A stretch of DNA of 64,000 nt from Rhodococcus sp. ABRD24. GTDB lineage: Bacteria > Actinomycetota > Actinomycetes > Mycobacteriales > Mycobacteriaceae. The notes under the pieces were generated by a model. It saw only the letters and a program-made list of their open reading frames with translations, had not been told where the DNA came from and ran no database searches. Both the position numbers and the translations under genes were made by a program. The stretch covers positions 558,001-622,000 of the forward strand of contig NZ_CP035319.1 of assembly GCF_004328705.1 (NCBI RefSeq). The letters are read 5' to 3'. Below, one piece after another: positions 54,347-63,647 of the stretch (position 1 is the stretch's first letter; every line of letters starts with the position of its first letter).

Positions 54347-55508
54347 GCCGCCACTGCGCATCGGGCAGCACGGCAAAATCGGACGAATCGACCAAGGCGG
54401 CGGCGTATGGCTTGCCCGGTGCCGGTTCCGTGATGACGACGGCGTGGTGCGGATTGTCGAGCGTCGTTCCCCTGCCGGCCGACGTGATCAGTACGGCAAG
54501 TTGGCCGAAGAGGAACTACGCGATGCACTCGATGCGCGGCGAACACCGACCGAGGACGAGATCGACCGCGACACGCTAGTGCTGTCCCTGTGCCGAACGC
54601 ATCTACGCCGCCTCGAGGAAGAGGGCCGGTCTGCGGCCACGATGTCGACGTACGAGTTCGCGCTCGGGAAGCTGGAACCGCGGATCGCAGGCATTCGCGT
54701 GGGTGAAGCATCCCCAGGCCGTGTGGACGCCGCGCTGCGGGCGATGGTGAAGGCTCACGGGCCGACGATGGCGCGGCAGTCCAAAACGATCCTGCGTGGC
54801 GCGCTCGCGATGGCAGTTCTCGGTGGCGCCCTCGACACGAACCCTGTCGGCGAGGTCTCACAGATCCGATCCAAGAACCCACCCAAGGGCGCACGGGCCC
54901 TCACGGGCGATGAGCTCCGCGTGCTGGTCACCGCCGTGCAAGAGTCGGACTACTGCCTGGCCAATGACATTGCCGACCCGATCCTGTTGCTGATTGCGAC
55001 CGGCGTACGGCGGTCGGAGCTGTTGGCAATTAGGTGGCAGGACATCGACGACGAAGCTGGAACCGTGTCGATCAGCGGCAAGGTTGTGCGAGTGAAGGGG
55101 CAGGGCCTGGTTCGCGTGGAGGCCGCGAAGACTGCTGCAGGCCTACGCACGATCCCCCTCCCCCGGTTCGCGCTCGACATGCTCGAGAAGCGGGCCGCGC
55201 AGCCGCGCCTGGGTGACCTCGGCGTGGTGTTCCCATCGACGGCGGGAACTTTGCGGGATCCCAACAACTTCGGGAAGCAGTGGCGCAAGGTGCGCGATGA
55301 CCTCGGCGTCGCGGAGACAACGACCCACACGTTTCGGAAGTCGGTGGCGACGCTGATCGACGACGAGGGCCTGTCGGCGCGGATCGGCGCCGATCATCTT
55401 GGGCACCGTCACGTGTCGATGACTCAGGACAAGTACATGACGCGAGGCCGGCAGCACACGGTCGTCGCCGATCTGCTCGATAGGACCGTCGCCATAAGCG
55501 ATGAATAA
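54336..55508 (+). CDS. int: Tyrosine recombinase integrase
   Basis: A 390-residue phage-type integrase: N-terminal arm-binding part, SAM-like core-binding domain (about 80-170) and catalytic domain. Catalytic residues are Arg225 (ATGVRRSELL), Lys265 (EAAKTAAGL), His331 and Arg334 (HTFRKS), His357 (LGHRHVS) and Tyr367 (DKYMTR). It lies 43 bp from the right att site, as typical for tRNA-integrating elements, and is coupled to the repressor gene. A hairpin terminator follows. Confidence 0.93.
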   Translation: MAGRPPLRIGQHGKIGRIDQGGGVWLARCRFRDDDGVVRIVERRSPAGRRDQYGKLAEEELRDALDARRTPTEDEIDRDTLVLSLCRTHLRRLEEEGRSAATMSTYEFALGKLEPRIAGIRVGEASPGRVDAALRAMVKAHGPTMARQSKTILRGALAMAVLGGALDTNPVGEVSQIRSKNPPKGARALTGDELRVLVTAVQESDYCLANDIADPILLLIATGVRRSELLAIRWQDIDDEAGTVSISGKVVRVKGQGLVRVEAAKTAAGLRTIPLPRFALDMLEKRAAQPRLGDLGVVFPSTAGTLRDPNNFGKQWRKVRDDLGVAETTTHTFRKSVATLIDDEGLSARIGADHLGHRHVSMTQDKYMTRGRQHTVVADLLDRTVAISDE

Positions 55509-55515
55509 ACGATGG

Positions 55516-55547
55516 ATGCCCCTCTCTCGACTTCGAGAAAGGGGCAT
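55516..55547 (+). terminator. Terminator after integrase
   Basis: Arms 55516-55529 and 55534-55547 pair with one mismatch around a 4-base loop, eight bases past the integrase stop and five bases before the att core. It shields the tRNA from readthrough. Confidence 0.8.
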
Positions 55548-55551
55548 TTAC

Positions 55552-55591
55552 GTGGGGCGGGCGGGGCTCGAACCCGCGACCAATGGATTAT
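55552..55591. repeat. Right attachment site inside the intact tRNA
   Basis: Second copy of the perfect 40-bp repeat (45849-45888). It covers the tRNA 3' end through the anticodon loop, so integration re-created a complete tRNA. Confidence 0.92.
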
Positions 55592-55626
55592 GAGTCCACG
55601 GCTCTAACCGACTGAGCTACCGCCCC
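55553..55626 (-). tRNA. tRNA with CAU anticodon (Met elongator, or Ile2)
   Basis: Reading the minus strand, the gene starts GGGGCGGTAGCTCAGTCGG and has a perfect 7-bp acceptor stem with CCGCCCC. The anticodon loop is CTCATAA (anticodon CAT) and the T-loop GGTTCGAGCC. CCA is not encoded. CAT tRNAs can be elongator Met or lysidine-modified Ile2; I cannot separate the two with confidence here. Target of the integrated element. Confidence 0.88.
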
Positions 55627-55797
55627 CTGCTGCGACGATACCTCGCCGACAGCCGAATGTTACCGTCCGCCCTCGCCTGCTCCTGTCTGCGGGGTGGCGC
55701 ATGTCGCGAGTATGCCGAGACATGTCGGTGCCAGCCCGCACACTTACCTACGGCACGATCTGACAGCAAGTCTCGGCTACACCCGAAGGACCCCGAA

Positions 55798-56484
55798 GTG
55801 AACAACTGGACCACCCGACCGATCTGCGCATTCGACCTGGAAACAACTGGCCGAGACCCACTCTCGGCACGCATCGTGACCGCGTGTGTCGTCATCGCCG
55901 ACGGTGGAGAGTCCCGCACGCGCAACTGGCTGGTTGATCCGGGAGTCGAGATTCCGGCCGGTGCCATTGACGTGCACGGCATTTCCACGTCCTACGCCCG
56001 CGAGCACGGCCGTGACTACACCGAGGGATACCGGGAGATCCGTCAGGCACTCACGGAAGCGTGGGCGGCCGGCTACGCCGTCGTCGCATTCAACGCGTCG
56101 TACGACCTGACCGTGATGGACGCGGAAGGGCGGCGCCTCGGACTGCCGCCGATGGACGACTACGGGCTCGTGGTGGACCCGTATGTGATTGACCGCGAGG
56201 TTGATCGTCACCGCCGCGGCAAGCGCACGTTGAGCGCGCTGTGCGAGCACTACGGAGTCGATCTCGGAAGTGCACACGAGGCGGAGGCGGACGCGCTCGC
56301 CGCAGCTCAGCTGGCGCGGATTCTGCCGGAACGTTTCCCGGAGCTCGCCGATCTCGACGATGTGATGACGAGCCAGGCGAGCTGGCACGCCGAACGCCAG
56401 CGCGACTTTGCCGAGTATTTGTTGAGCACGGGCCGTGATGCGTCGGATGTCGACGGGCAGTGGCCTATTCGGGCCGCCGCCTGA
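55798..56484 (+). CDS. DnaQ-like 3'-5' exonuclease
   Basis: A 228-residue DEDD-family exonuclease. ExoI motif CAFDLETTGRDP (Asp, Glu), ExoII region VVAFNASYDLTVMD (Asp) and ExoIII segment GSAHEAEADALAAAQL (His and Asp) are complete. It starts at GTG 55798 with GAAGGA seven bases upstream. Probably a stand-alone proofreading or RNA-trimming exonuclease; it lies outside the att sites and belongs to the host. Confidence 0.9.
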   Translation: MNNWTTRPICAFDLETTGRDPLSARIVTACVVIADGGESRTRNWLVDPGVEIPAGAIDVHGISTSYAREHGRDYTEGYREIRQALTEAWAAGYAVVAFNASYDLTVMDAEGRRLGLPPMDDYGLVVDPYVIDREVDRHRRGKRTLSALCEHYGVDLGSAHEAEADALAAAQLARILPERFPELADLDDVMTSQASWHAERQRDFAEYLLSTGRDASDVDGQWPIRAAA

Positions 56485-56555
56485 CGGAACACCACGCACG
56501 GCCCCCAGTCTGCGATGATGCAGGAAATCGGAAGATGCCGGACGAGGGAGGGTTC

Positions 56556-56702
56556 ATGGCGCGCGTGTCGTGGCGGGAAATGAGTGTCGGCGAGCTTGGA
56601 CGCGCCTGGTGGGACTACGAGCGGCACCGGATGCGGTGGGGGCTGCCGATCCTCGCCTTCGCACTCGCTGCCGCGATGCTGCTGATGACGACGGGACGCT
56701 GA
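56556..56702 (+). CDS. Small single-pass membrane protein
   Basis: A 48-residue protein with GAGGGAGG before the ATG. The N-terminus is polar (ARVSWREMSVGELGRAWWDY) and the end is one hydrophobic helix (GLPILAFALAAAMLLMTTG). It starts 71 bases after the exonuclease stop and is immediately before the PLDc_N gene. Unknown function. Confidence 0.6.
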   Translation: MARVSWREMSVGELGRAWWDYERHRMRWGLPILAFALAAAMLLMTTGR

Positions 56703-56703
56703 A

Positions 56704-56952
56704 GTGGACGAGCACGATCCGACCCTGCCCCTGGCATTCGACATCGCATGGATGGCGCTGGTACTGCTATGGCTCATCCTGGTCGTGTCGACAAGCATCT
56801 CGGTGCTCCGTGCCCGCCACATCACCACGCCCGCCAAGATCGCCTGGATTCTCCTGGTGCTGGCGCTGCCAGTCCTCGGCTCGCTGTTATGGCTGCTGAT
56901 AGGTAACAAACCCGGCACCGACGATGTGGCTTCCGGCCATCGTCCCCACTGA
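56704..56952 (+). CDS. PLDc_N-domain small membrane protein
   Basis: An 82-residue protein with two membrane helices (WMALVLLWLILVVSTSISVL and AKIAWILLVLALPVLGSLLW) joined by a short basic loop, and ending LLIGNKP. This matches the phospholipase D nuclease N-terminal (PLDc_N) family, without a catalytic PLD domain. The start is GTG 56704, one base after the previous stop. Confidence 0.78.
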   Translation: MDEHDPTLPLAFDIAWMALVLLWLILVVSTSISVLRARHITTPAKIAWILLVLALPVLGSLLWLLIGNKPGTDDVASGHRPH

Positions 56953-56984
56953 GCATCGTCCGAATGGACGGCATTCGAGAACGC

Positions 56985-57020
56985 AGAAGGCCCCTCATCC
57001 GCTAGGATGAGGGGCCTTCT
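56985..57020. terminator. Bidirectional terminator before tRNA-Asn
   Basis: A perfect 16-bp stem (56985-57000 and 57005-57020) with a 4-base loop separates the plus-strand membrane gene from the minus-strand tRNA. Confidence 0.9.
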
Positions 57021-57026
57021 GTCTGG

Positions 57027-57099
57027 CTCCCCCGGCTGGACTCGAACCAGCAACCGTTCGATTAACAGTCGAATGCTCTGCCAATTGAGCTACAGGGGA
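57027..57099 (-). tRNA. tRNA-Asn (anticodon GUU)
   Basis: The minus-strand sequence starts TCCCCTGTAGCTCAATTGG. The anticodon loop is CTGTTAA (anticodon GTT), the acceptor 3' side CGGGGGA pairs with the 5' end, and CCA is encoded (57024-57026). The tRNA-Asn near dnaG fits the mycobacterial order. Confidence 0.94.
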
Positions 57100-57235
57100 T
57101 TGCCTGGGTGTGGCGCACCGTTTCCGGCGGCGCCTGGAGAACTTTAGCTCATACCCCCACCCAAGTACCAAATCCCCTGAACAGAGACGGATCAGGCAGG
57201 ATGTAGCCAGGCAGTTCGACGGGAGGATTCCGGAA

Positions 57236-57484
57236 ATGTTGCGGTTGTTGGTAGGCGTCGCGGCGGGCTACGTGCTGGGTACCCGAGCGGGCCGAGCGCG
57301 GTACGAACAGATCAGCAAGGCCGCGAGAGCGGTCGCGACCAGCCCCGCCACGAAAAAGGTCATCGAGACCGGACGGCAGAAGCTCGCAGATTCGCTGAGC
57401 ACCCAACCCAAGCTGGAGCCGATGAAGCCGATCGACGAGCAGACGACGATCCTGATCCCCCGTGATCAGCTGCGGAGGAACTAG
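57236..57484 (+). CDS. Small conserved actinobacterial protein (Rv2342-like)
   Basis: An 82-residue protein. The N-terminus LRLLVGVAAGYVLGTRAGRA is hydrophobic then basic, followed by RYEQISKAARAVATSPATKK and an extended C-terminus (DEQTTILIPRDQLRRN). It looks YtxH-like (membrane-anchored small stress protein). GGGAGG precedes the ATG. Convergent with dnaG with no gap. Confidence 0.75.
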   Translation: MLRLLVGVAAGYVLGTRAGRARYEQISKAARAVATSPATKKVIETGRQKLADSLSTQPKLEPMKPIDEQTTILIPRDQLRRN

Positions 57485-59410
57485 TCAGGTGATGCCCTCG
57501 CCGCTTGTGTCACCGATCGCCTGATCGAGCAGGCTGCGCCGATACTGTTCGAGCGCAACCAGATCCCCCAGCAACGAGTGGAATTCATCCGAATCCGTCG
57601 TCGGCGACACCCGCTGCAACTTCGACTTGAGCTCGGCAACCTGCTCGCCGACCCAGACCTCCTGCAAACGTGCAAGCACACCCCGGATATAGCGGGGCGC
57701 GGTGTCGTCGTCAGCCGGCAACGGGTCGACTGCGAGCTCCATCACCAGAGACTGCGCGGTGTGGTCCGTGGTGCTGCGGCCGACCGCGTCCACCCACTCC
57801 CCACCCCCGAGGCCGGCGCCGGTCCCGCCCGCGGCCGCAACAGCCTCCCGCACCGCGGCATAGGCCGGGTGCGTGAACGTCTCGCGCGGCAGGGAGTCGA
57901 AGACTGTCCCCGCGATGGCCGGATACTGCAGTGCCGCCTTGAGTGCATCCCGCTGCGGCCACAGAGCCGGATCATTCGGCCGTGGCCGGGCCAGCCGCCG
58001 TTCCGCCGCCTCCGTGGCCGCGGCGGTCTCGTCAGCCGACCGACGCTTGGGCGGCGTCGAACCGCCACCGCGAGCGAACTTGCGCGCCTCGTCCCGGACC
58101 CGGCGGCGGACCGCCGGGATGTCGTCCCAGCCCACCCAGCCGGACAGCTGCACCGCGTAGCCGTCTCGCAGTGTCGGCTCCTTGATTCGTGCCACCACCG
58201 GGACAGTCCGACGCAGCGCCTCGACGCGCCCCTCGGCGGTATCCAGATCATGTTCGGCCAGAAAGGATTTGACGACAAACTCGAACATCGGGGTGCGTCG
58301 CGCGACCAGATCGCGAACGGCAGCATCTCCCGACTTCTGGCGCAGCTCACATGGGTCCATACCGTCGGGCGCGACCGCGACGAAAGTCTGCCCCGCCATC
58401 TTCTGGTCACCTTCGAACGCCTTCATCGCGGCGGCCTGCCCGGCCGCGTCGCCGTCGAACGTGTAGATCACTTCACCGCGGAAGTAACTGTCGTCCATCA
58501 GTAGCCGGCGCAGCATCGCGAGGTGCTCGTCGCCGAATGCGGTGCCACACGCAGCGACGGCGGTCTTCACCCCGGCCAGGTGCATCGCCATCACGTCGGT
58601 GTAACCCTCGACAACCACCGCCTGATGGCCCTTGGCGATGTCCCGCTTGGCAAGGTCCAGCCCGAACAGCACCTGTGACTTCTTGTACAGCATGGTCTCG
58701 GGGGTGTTGACGTACTTGCCCGGCATCGTGTCGTCGTCGAACAACTTGCGGGCGCCGAAGCCGATGACGTCGCCCGACAGGTTCCGGATCGGCCACAGCA
58801 GCCGGCGGTGAAACCGGTCGATCGGGCCGCGCCGCCCCTCCTTCGACAGGCCCGCCGCCTCGAGTTCCTTGGCCTCGAAGCCCTTGGCCATCAGATGCTT
58901 GGTGAGTACGTCCCAGCCGTCGGGCGCGTATCCGCAACCGAACTGGGCGGCCGCGGCGGCGTCGAAGTTTCGTTCGGTGAGGTAGTCCCACGCGGCCTGG
59001 GCGTCGGGCTCCTCGAGCCGGGCCGCGTAGAACTCCTGCGCGGCCGCGTTCGCCGCCACCAACCGCGCACGAGTGCCGCGGTCGCGCTGGACGGAAGGGC
59101 CGCCGCCCTCGTAGGAGATCTGGTAGTTCAGCCGGTCCGCGAGCTGCTCGACGGCCTCTACGAAACTGACGTGTTCGATCTTCTGCAGGAATGAGTAGAC
59201 GTCGCCGCCCTCACCGCAGCCGAAGCAGTGGTAGTGGCCGTGGTTGGGGCGGACGTGGAACGATGGCGACTTCTCGTCGTGGAAGGGGCACAACCCCTTC
59301 ATCGAATCGCCGCCCGCACGCTTGAGCGAGACGTACTCGCCGACGATGTCCTCGATCCGTGTGCGCTCGCGAACGGTCGCGATGTCTCTGTCAGGAATTC
59401 GGCCGGCCAC
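57485..59410 (-). CDS. dnaG: DNA primase
   Basis: Synthesises RNA primers at replication forks. The 641 residues show the N-terminal zinc ribbon (GLCPFHDEKSPSFHVRPNHG then HYHCFGCGEGGD), the primase core RFHRRLLWPIRNLSGDVIGF, and TOPRIM motifs VVVEGYTDVMAM and YTFDGDAAGQ. The C-terminal DnaB-binding region follows. The start is GTG 59410. Syntenic with Rv2343c and adjacent to dgt, as in mycobacteria. Confidence 0.97.
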   Translation of the reverse strand: MAGRIPDRDIATVRERTRIEDIVGEYVSLKRAGGDSMKGLCPFHDEKSPSFHVRPNHGHYHCFGCGEGGDVYSFLQKIEHVSFVEAVEQLADRLNYQISYEGGGPSVQRDRGTRARLVAANAAAQEFYAARLEEPDAQAAWDYLTERNFDAAAAAQFGCGYAPDGWDVLTKHLMAKGFEAKELEAAGLSKEGRRGPIDRFHRRLLWPIRNLSGDVIGFGARKLFDDDTMPGKYVNTPETMLYKKSQVLFGLDLAKRDIAKGHQAVVVEGYTDVMAMHLAGVKTAVAACGTAFGDEHLAMLRRLLMDDSYFRGEVIYTFDGDAAGQAAAMKAFEGDQKMAGQTFVAVAPDGMDPCELRQKSGDAAVRDLVARRTPMFEFVVKSFLAEHDLDTAEGRVEALRRTVPVVARIKEPTLRDGYAVQLSGWVGWDDIPAVRRRVRDEARKFARGGGSTPPKRRSADETAAATEAAERRLARPRPNDPALWPQRDALKAALQYPAIAGTVFDSLPRETFTHPAYAAVREAVAAAGGTGAGLGGGEWVDAVGRSTTDHTAQSLVMELAVDPLPADDDTAPRYIRGVLARLQEVWVGEQVAELKSKLQRVSPTTDSDEFHSLLGDLVALEQYRRSLLDQAIGDTSGEGIT

Positions 59411-59432
59411 GAGGGCAGTCTAGGCGCTTCGC

Positions 59433-59480
59433 GCCTGTGCGCCTTTGGGGTGGCCCACACCACCAGAAAGGCGCACAGGC
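59433..59480 (-). terminator. Hairpin terminator of dgt
   Basis: Perfect 14-bp arms (59433-59446 and 59467-59480) with a 20-base loop lie 12 bases beyond the dgt stop and just before dnaG, so dnaG may have its own promoter. Confidence 0.65.
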
Positions 59481-59491
59481 AGCTCCGCTGC

Positions 59492-60781
59492 CTACCCCCA
59501 ACTGGCCTGGGCGCCCAGGCTCTGCTTGTCGATCCGCTCGAGCCGGCTCTCAGTGCACGACGCAATCTGGTCGACGATCACCCGCACCCGGGCAGGGTCG
59601 TCGGCCGCCGCATGCCAGGCCGGCAGGAACAGGGGATCGAGGCCGGCGGGCGCACTGCGCAACAGCCACTCGGCAACCCGATACAACCGATCCCGCTGCC
59701 GCTCCTGACGGTTCTTGTGACCGGCATCGGACATCACATAGTGCAGCGCGACGGTCTTGAGCAGTGCCACCTCCGCGGCAACGATCGGCGGGACCTCGAG
59801 GTCAGCCTGATACCGCGCGATCGGTCCGGGACCTGTGACGCGGCGCGTCCCGGTGACCGCCGCGGTGGCATATCGGCCCACGAGCTCACTGGTGAGATTC
59901 TTGAGCGCCACCGAACTGGCGAGCGTGCCGTCGTAGCCACCGATCGCCGCCACCACCGGAAGCTTCGACAGCCGCTCGGCTGCCTCTACCAGCTCGTCGA
60001 CAACCAGGCCGTTGAACTCGGATGCCCCCAGCTCGGCGAGCGCGCGCACCTCGGCCGCGTCGCGGAGCACCCGCAGATCGATGCGTCCGGCGATGACGCC
60101 GTCCTCGACGTCGTGCACCGAGTATGCGACGTCGTCCGCCCAGTCCATCACCTGCGCTTCCAGGCACTGTCGACCCTCTGGAGCACCGTCCCGTACCCAC
60201 GCGAGAACGCCGGCATCGTCATCGTAGGCACCGAACTTCGCGCCGGGGCGGGGACGAGTCCACGGGTACTTGATCGCGGCGTCGAGCGACGCCCGGGTGA
60301 GGTTGAGACCGACGCTTCGCCCTTCCTGATCAAGGATCTTGGGCTCGAGACTGGTGAGAATCCGCAGATTCTGCGCATTGCCCTCGAAGCCGCCACAGCT
60401 CGCCGCAACCTCGTCGAGCGCCTTCTCCCCGTTGTGTCCGTACGGCGGGTGGCCGATGTCATGGGCGAGCCCGGCCAGATCCACCAGGTCGGGGTCGAGG
60501 CCCAGGCCGTCCGCGATGCCACGTCCGATCTGCGCGACCTCCATCGAGTGCGTGAGCCGCGTGCGCGGGGTGTCACCGTCACGCGGCCCCACCACCTGAG
60601 TCTTGTCGGCGAGACGGCGCAATGCCGCCGAGTGCTGGACGCGGGCCCGGTCACGGGAGAAGTCGGACCGGTGCTGACCGGACTCGACGGTGGGACCGAT
60701 TCCGGCCGACTTCGGCGCTTCTCGCACCCTGCGCTCGATGTCGTGATCGGTGTATGCGGCGCGGGAGGTTCGGTCCGTCAC
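59492..60781 (-). CDS. dgt: dGTP triphosphohydrolase
   Basis: Hydrolyses dNTPs (dGTP first) to nucleosides and tripolyphosphate. A 429-residue HD-domain enzyme: [40 protein letters not shown] (metal-binding His-Asp pair) and the C-terminal regulatory region. The start is GTG 60781, overlapping the DUF218 stop (GTGA). It is on the dnaG side as in Rv2344c. Confidence 0.94.
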   Translation of the reverse strand: MTDRTSRAAYTDHDIERRVREAPKSAGIGPTVESGQHRSDFSRDRARVQHSAALRRLADKTQVVGPRDGDTPRTRLTHSMEVAQIGRGIADGLGLDPDLVDLAGLAHDIGHPPYGHNGEKALDEVAASCGGFEGNAQNLRILTSLEPKILDQEGRSVGLNLTRASLDAAIKYPWTRPRPGAKFGAYDDDAGVLAWVRDGAPEGRQCLEAQVMDWADDVAYSVHDVEDGVIAGRIDLRVLRDAAEVRALAELGASEFNGLVVDELVEAAERLSKLPVVAAIGGYDGTLASSVALKNLTSELVGRYATAAVTGTRRVTGPGPIARYQADLEVPPIVAAEVALLKTVALHYVMSDAGHKNRQERQRDRLYRVAEWLLRSAPAGLDPLFLPAWHAAADDPARVRVIVDQIASCTESRLERIDKQSLGAQASWG

Positions 60782-61473
60782 TGGCCCGCCGTGTACGGGA
60801 AGTCGGCCGAGAAGTGCGTGAGCTGATACCAGAGCAAAGCGCCTGTCTCCCTAGTGATTCCGTGCAGTTGCGACTCGCGGGTGATGACCGCGGGTCCTTG
60901 CCGGGTGGGTGCGGTCCACGCCTCGAGCCCAGCGTCACGAGCCATGGTCCGGGTCCGCAGCGAATGCCACGGGTCGCTCACCAGAACGACAGACCGCATT
61001 CCCTGCTCCCCCATCTCACGGCTGACGGCCTCGATGCTCAGCAGTGTGTCCGAGCCCTCCTGAACCGCGGTGATCCGATCACCCGGCACTCCCTGGTCCA
61101 TCAGATAGTTGCGGCCCGAAGCCGCCTCGGTGTACTCGTCGCCCTCCTGCTTACCCCCGACCGTGATGATCGCCGGTGCGACACCCTGTTCGTACAGCTT
61201 CCGGGCCTGGTCCAGGCGGGCCTCGAACACTGACGACGGGGTGCCCGCATACTGCGCCGCACCGAGCACGACGATCGCGTCGGCACGAGCGGTGTCGGTG
61301 ATTCGTGCGACCTGCCACACCCGGAACGCGGTGCCGCCGACCAGAATCAATCCGATCAGCACGGCCCCGAGCACCAGCCGACGGACCCATCTGCCTACCG
61401 CGGAACCGAACGAGCGGCGCGGAGCAGAACGGGGCGACAGCTCGGGGAGGTCGTAACTGGGGGCGGTACTCAC
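60778..61473 (-). CDS. YdcF/SanA-like DUF218 membrane protein
   Basis: A 231-residue protein with an N-terminal membrane anchor ([20 protein letters not shown]) and a DUF218 domain ([60 protein letters not shown]). The family is linked to cell-wall barrier function (SanA) and ElyC-type peptidoglycan processes. The start is GTG 61473. It is coupled to dgt. Confidence 0.85.
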   Translation of the reverse strand: MSTAPSYDLPELSPRSAPRRSFGSAVGRWVRRLVLGAVLIGLILVGGTAFRVWQVARITDTARADAIVVLGAAQYAGTPSSVFEARLDQARKLYEQGVAPAIITVGGKQEGDEYTEAASGRNYLMDQGVPGDRITAVQEGSDTLLSIEAVSREMGEQGMRSVVLVSDPWHSLRTRTMARDAGLEAWTAPTRQGPAVITRESQLHGITRETGALLWYQLTHFSADFPYTAGQ

Positions 61474-61541
61474 TCCACGATTCTGCCAGTCCGGTGTCCG
61501 GGCCGGGCCTGACGACGCGCCACAGCGGATAGATTCGATAC

Positions 61542-63590
61542 ATGGCACATGCACCGTCGCGTCCACGCACACGTCACGATGTCGCGCGCCGATCGGCCGC
61601 CATCGGCGCCCTGCTCGCGCTGCTCGCGCTGGTCTTCTCCCCCGTGACCGCCACCGCCGAGGCACCATCGCGGCTGCCCGACCACATCACCGACTCCGCC
61701 GGCGTTCTCGACCCGGGACAGCGGTCGGATGTGCAGGACGCGCTCGATTCGCTGTACGACGAACACAAGGTCGCACTGTGGGTGGTATACGTGGCCGACT
61801 TCGGCGGGATCGACCCGCAGACATGGACGCAGCGCACCGCGGAGATGAGCGGGCTCGGCAACAACGACGCACTCCTCGCGGTCGCGACGACGGATCGCTC
61901 GTACTACTTCGATGTGCCCCAGGCGCTCTCGCAGGTCACCAATGCCGAACTACAGTCGGTTCGTTCCGACTCCGTGGAACCGGCCCTGCGCGAGACAGAC
62001 TGGTCCGGCGCGGCGATCGCCGCCGCAGGCGGAATCGGCGACGCAATGACGGCGACTCGCACGTCTCTGAAGGTACTCGGCGTCGGCATCGGGATAGTGG
62101 CGCTGGTCGGTGGCGGCGTCTTCCTGTACTTGCGGAAGAAGCGGAGCGACCGACTCGAGGACACCGTCGCTGCTGCCCGTCAGATCGATCCCACTGACCC
62201 CGAAGCCCTGGCTGCACTGCCGATTCCGGCGCTCGACGCGCTCGCGAAGGACGCACTGGTCGAGATGGACAACGCGATCCGCACCAGTGAGGAAGAGCTG
62301 AACCTGGCCGTCGGCGAGTTCGGCACCGATGCCACCGCGCCGTTCACCTCCGCGTTCGACCAGGCCCGCGCGACACTGGCGGCCGCATTCACCATCCGCC
62401 AGCGACTCGACGACGAACTTCCGGAAACCCCGCAGCAGCAACGCGAGCTGCTCCTCGAGCTCATCACCACGTGCGGGCGCGCCGACCGCGAACTGAACGC
62501 CCGCGTTGCGGAGTTCGACTCGATGCGCGATTTGCTGCTCGACGCCCCGGCCCGCCTGGACGCGCTCACTCGGGATGTCGTCGCCCTCACCGTCCGGATC
62601 CCCGCAGCGGACGCAACCCTCACCGCGCTGCGCGGCGAGTTCCCCGCCTCGGTGCTGGCGACCGTCGAGCACAATCCCGCCATGGCGCGGGAGCGGATCA
62701 CATTCGCGGAGCAGAACATCGCAGCCGGACGCGACGCCACGGCTCTTCCGGCCGGAAAGCAGGGGCCCGCGGTGATCGCGATCCGCGCGGCGGAAGGGGC
62801 GCTGAACCAGGCCCGCCAGCTACTCGACGCCGTCGAGCGCGCCGACACCGACATCCGGCACGCCATCGCGACCCTCCCTGCCGCGATGGACGATGCCGCG
62901 CAGGGCATCGCGGCCGCCGGCCCGCTCGCCCAGCAGGGCGGAAAGAAGCTCTCCGATGCCCGCGATGCCGCGGACGCGGCCCTGCGAATGGCGCAGGACG
63001 CCAAGGACACAGATCCGCTGGGTAGCTTCACCAAGATCGTCGAGGCCGACGCGAAGCTCGATGCCGTTCTGGCCGAGGCAAGGGAGGCCGGCCAACAGGC
63101 CGACCGGGCGCGCGCACGGCTGGACCAGGATCTGACGGCGGCGCAGTCTCAGGTCACCGCCGCCGCAGACTTCATCTCGACGCGCCGCGGGGCCGTCGGC
63201 GCCGAGGCGCGGACCCGCCTGTCGGAGGCACAGCGGCACCTCGAGGCGGCCCGGCAACTCACCGCGTCCGATCCGTCCAAGGCTCTGCAGCACGCCCAGA
63301 CCGCCACCGAACTGGGGTCGCGCGCGCTGTGGGCTGCGCAGGCAGACGTCAACCGCTATCAGGACAACCAACGACCGCCGAGCGGCGGTGTCGCTGGAGG
63401 TGGCGCAAACGCGGCCGGCGCGATCCTCGGTGGCATCCTGATCGACAGCATGCTTCGAGGCGGTTTCGGTGGCCGAGGCGGCAACTGGGGTGGCCGCGGT
63501 GGCGGCGGCTGGGGCGGGCCGGGACCCGGTTCATTCGGTGGCCCGAGCAGTTCCGGTCGGATCGGCCGCGGTGGCGGAGGCCGGTTTTAG
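61542..63590 (+). CDS. TPM-domain secreted/membrane protein
   Basis: A 682-residue protein. After an N-terminal signal peptide (GALLALLALVFSPVTATAEA), residues about 45-165 are a TPM domain (LPDHITDSAGVLDPGQRSDV, DNDALLAVA-like GLGNNDALLAVATTDRSYYF). A membrane helix (VLGVGIGIVALVGGGVFLYL) follows, then a long coiled coil (about 215-620), and a Gly-rich tail (FGGRGGNWGGRGGGGWGGPG). Homologous to Rv2345. TPM domains occur in phosphatase-like and photosystem-repair proteins; activity here is unproven. Confidence 0.88.
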   Translation: MAHAPSRPRTRHDVARRSAAIGALLALLALVFSPVTATAEAPSRLPDHITDSAGVLDPGQRSDVQDALDSLYDEHKVALWVVYVADFGGIDPQTWTQRTAEMSGLGNNDALLAVATTDRSYYFDVPQALSQVTNAELQSVRSDSVEPALRETDWSGAAIAAAGGIGDAMTATRTSLKVLGVGIGIVALVGGGVFLYLRKKRSDRLEDTVAAARQIDPTDPEALAALPIPALDALAKDALVEMDNAIRTSEEELNLAVGEFGTDATAPFTSAFDQARATLAAAFTIRQRLDDELPETPQQQRELLLELITTCGRADRELNARVAEFDSMRDLLLDAPARLDALTRDVVALTVRIPAADATLTALRGEFPASVLATVEHNPAMARERITFAEQNIAAGRDATALPAGKQGPAVIAIRAAEGALNQARQLLDAVERADTDIRHAIATLPAAMDDAAQGIAAAGPLAQQGGKKLSDARDAADAALRMAQDAKDTDPLGSFTKIVEADAKLDAVLAEAREAGQQADRARARLDQDLTAAQSQVTAAADFISTRRGAVGAEARTRLSEAQRHLEAARQLTASDPSKALQHAQTATELGSRALWAAQADVNRYQDNQRPPSGGVAGGGANAAGAILGGILIDSMLRGGFGGRGGNWGGRGGGGWGGPGPGSFGGPSSSGRIGRGGGGRF

Positions 63591-63599
63591 GGCCTGCGG

Positions 63600-63645
63600 C
63601 CCGTGCGCGGTTGGCGAGTCCAGGGACTCGCCAACCGCGCACGGG
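63600..63645. terminator. Strong bidirectional terminator
   Basis: A perfect 21-bp stem (63600-63620 and 63625-63645) with a 4-base loop sits between the TPM gene (plus) and glyS (minus). Confidence 0.93.
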
Positions 63646-63647
63646 CG

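Larger units (their letters stand above)
45849..55591. mobile_element. Integrated phage satellite-like element (about 9.7 kb) with its own capsid genes
   Basis: Bounded by a perfect 40-bp direct repeat derived from a tRNA gene, with a tyrosine integrase next to the intact tRNA. Contents from right to left: integrase, XRE repressor (both plus strand); then on the minus strand an excisionase-like HTH protein, small proteins, a candidate Rep, an iteron/DnaA-box origin, more small proteins, a terminator, and a head module (HTH, protease, decoration, major capsid, HTH/connector-like, scaffold); then a plus-strand cargo gene. No portal, terminase, tail, holin or endolysin. This is consistent with a capsid-forming satellite or a reduced prophage. 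Confidence 0.85.

Noticed and set aside
45849..55591. Complete temperate prophage
   Set aside because: No portal, terminase, tail, holin or endolysin was found and the length is about 9.7 kb.
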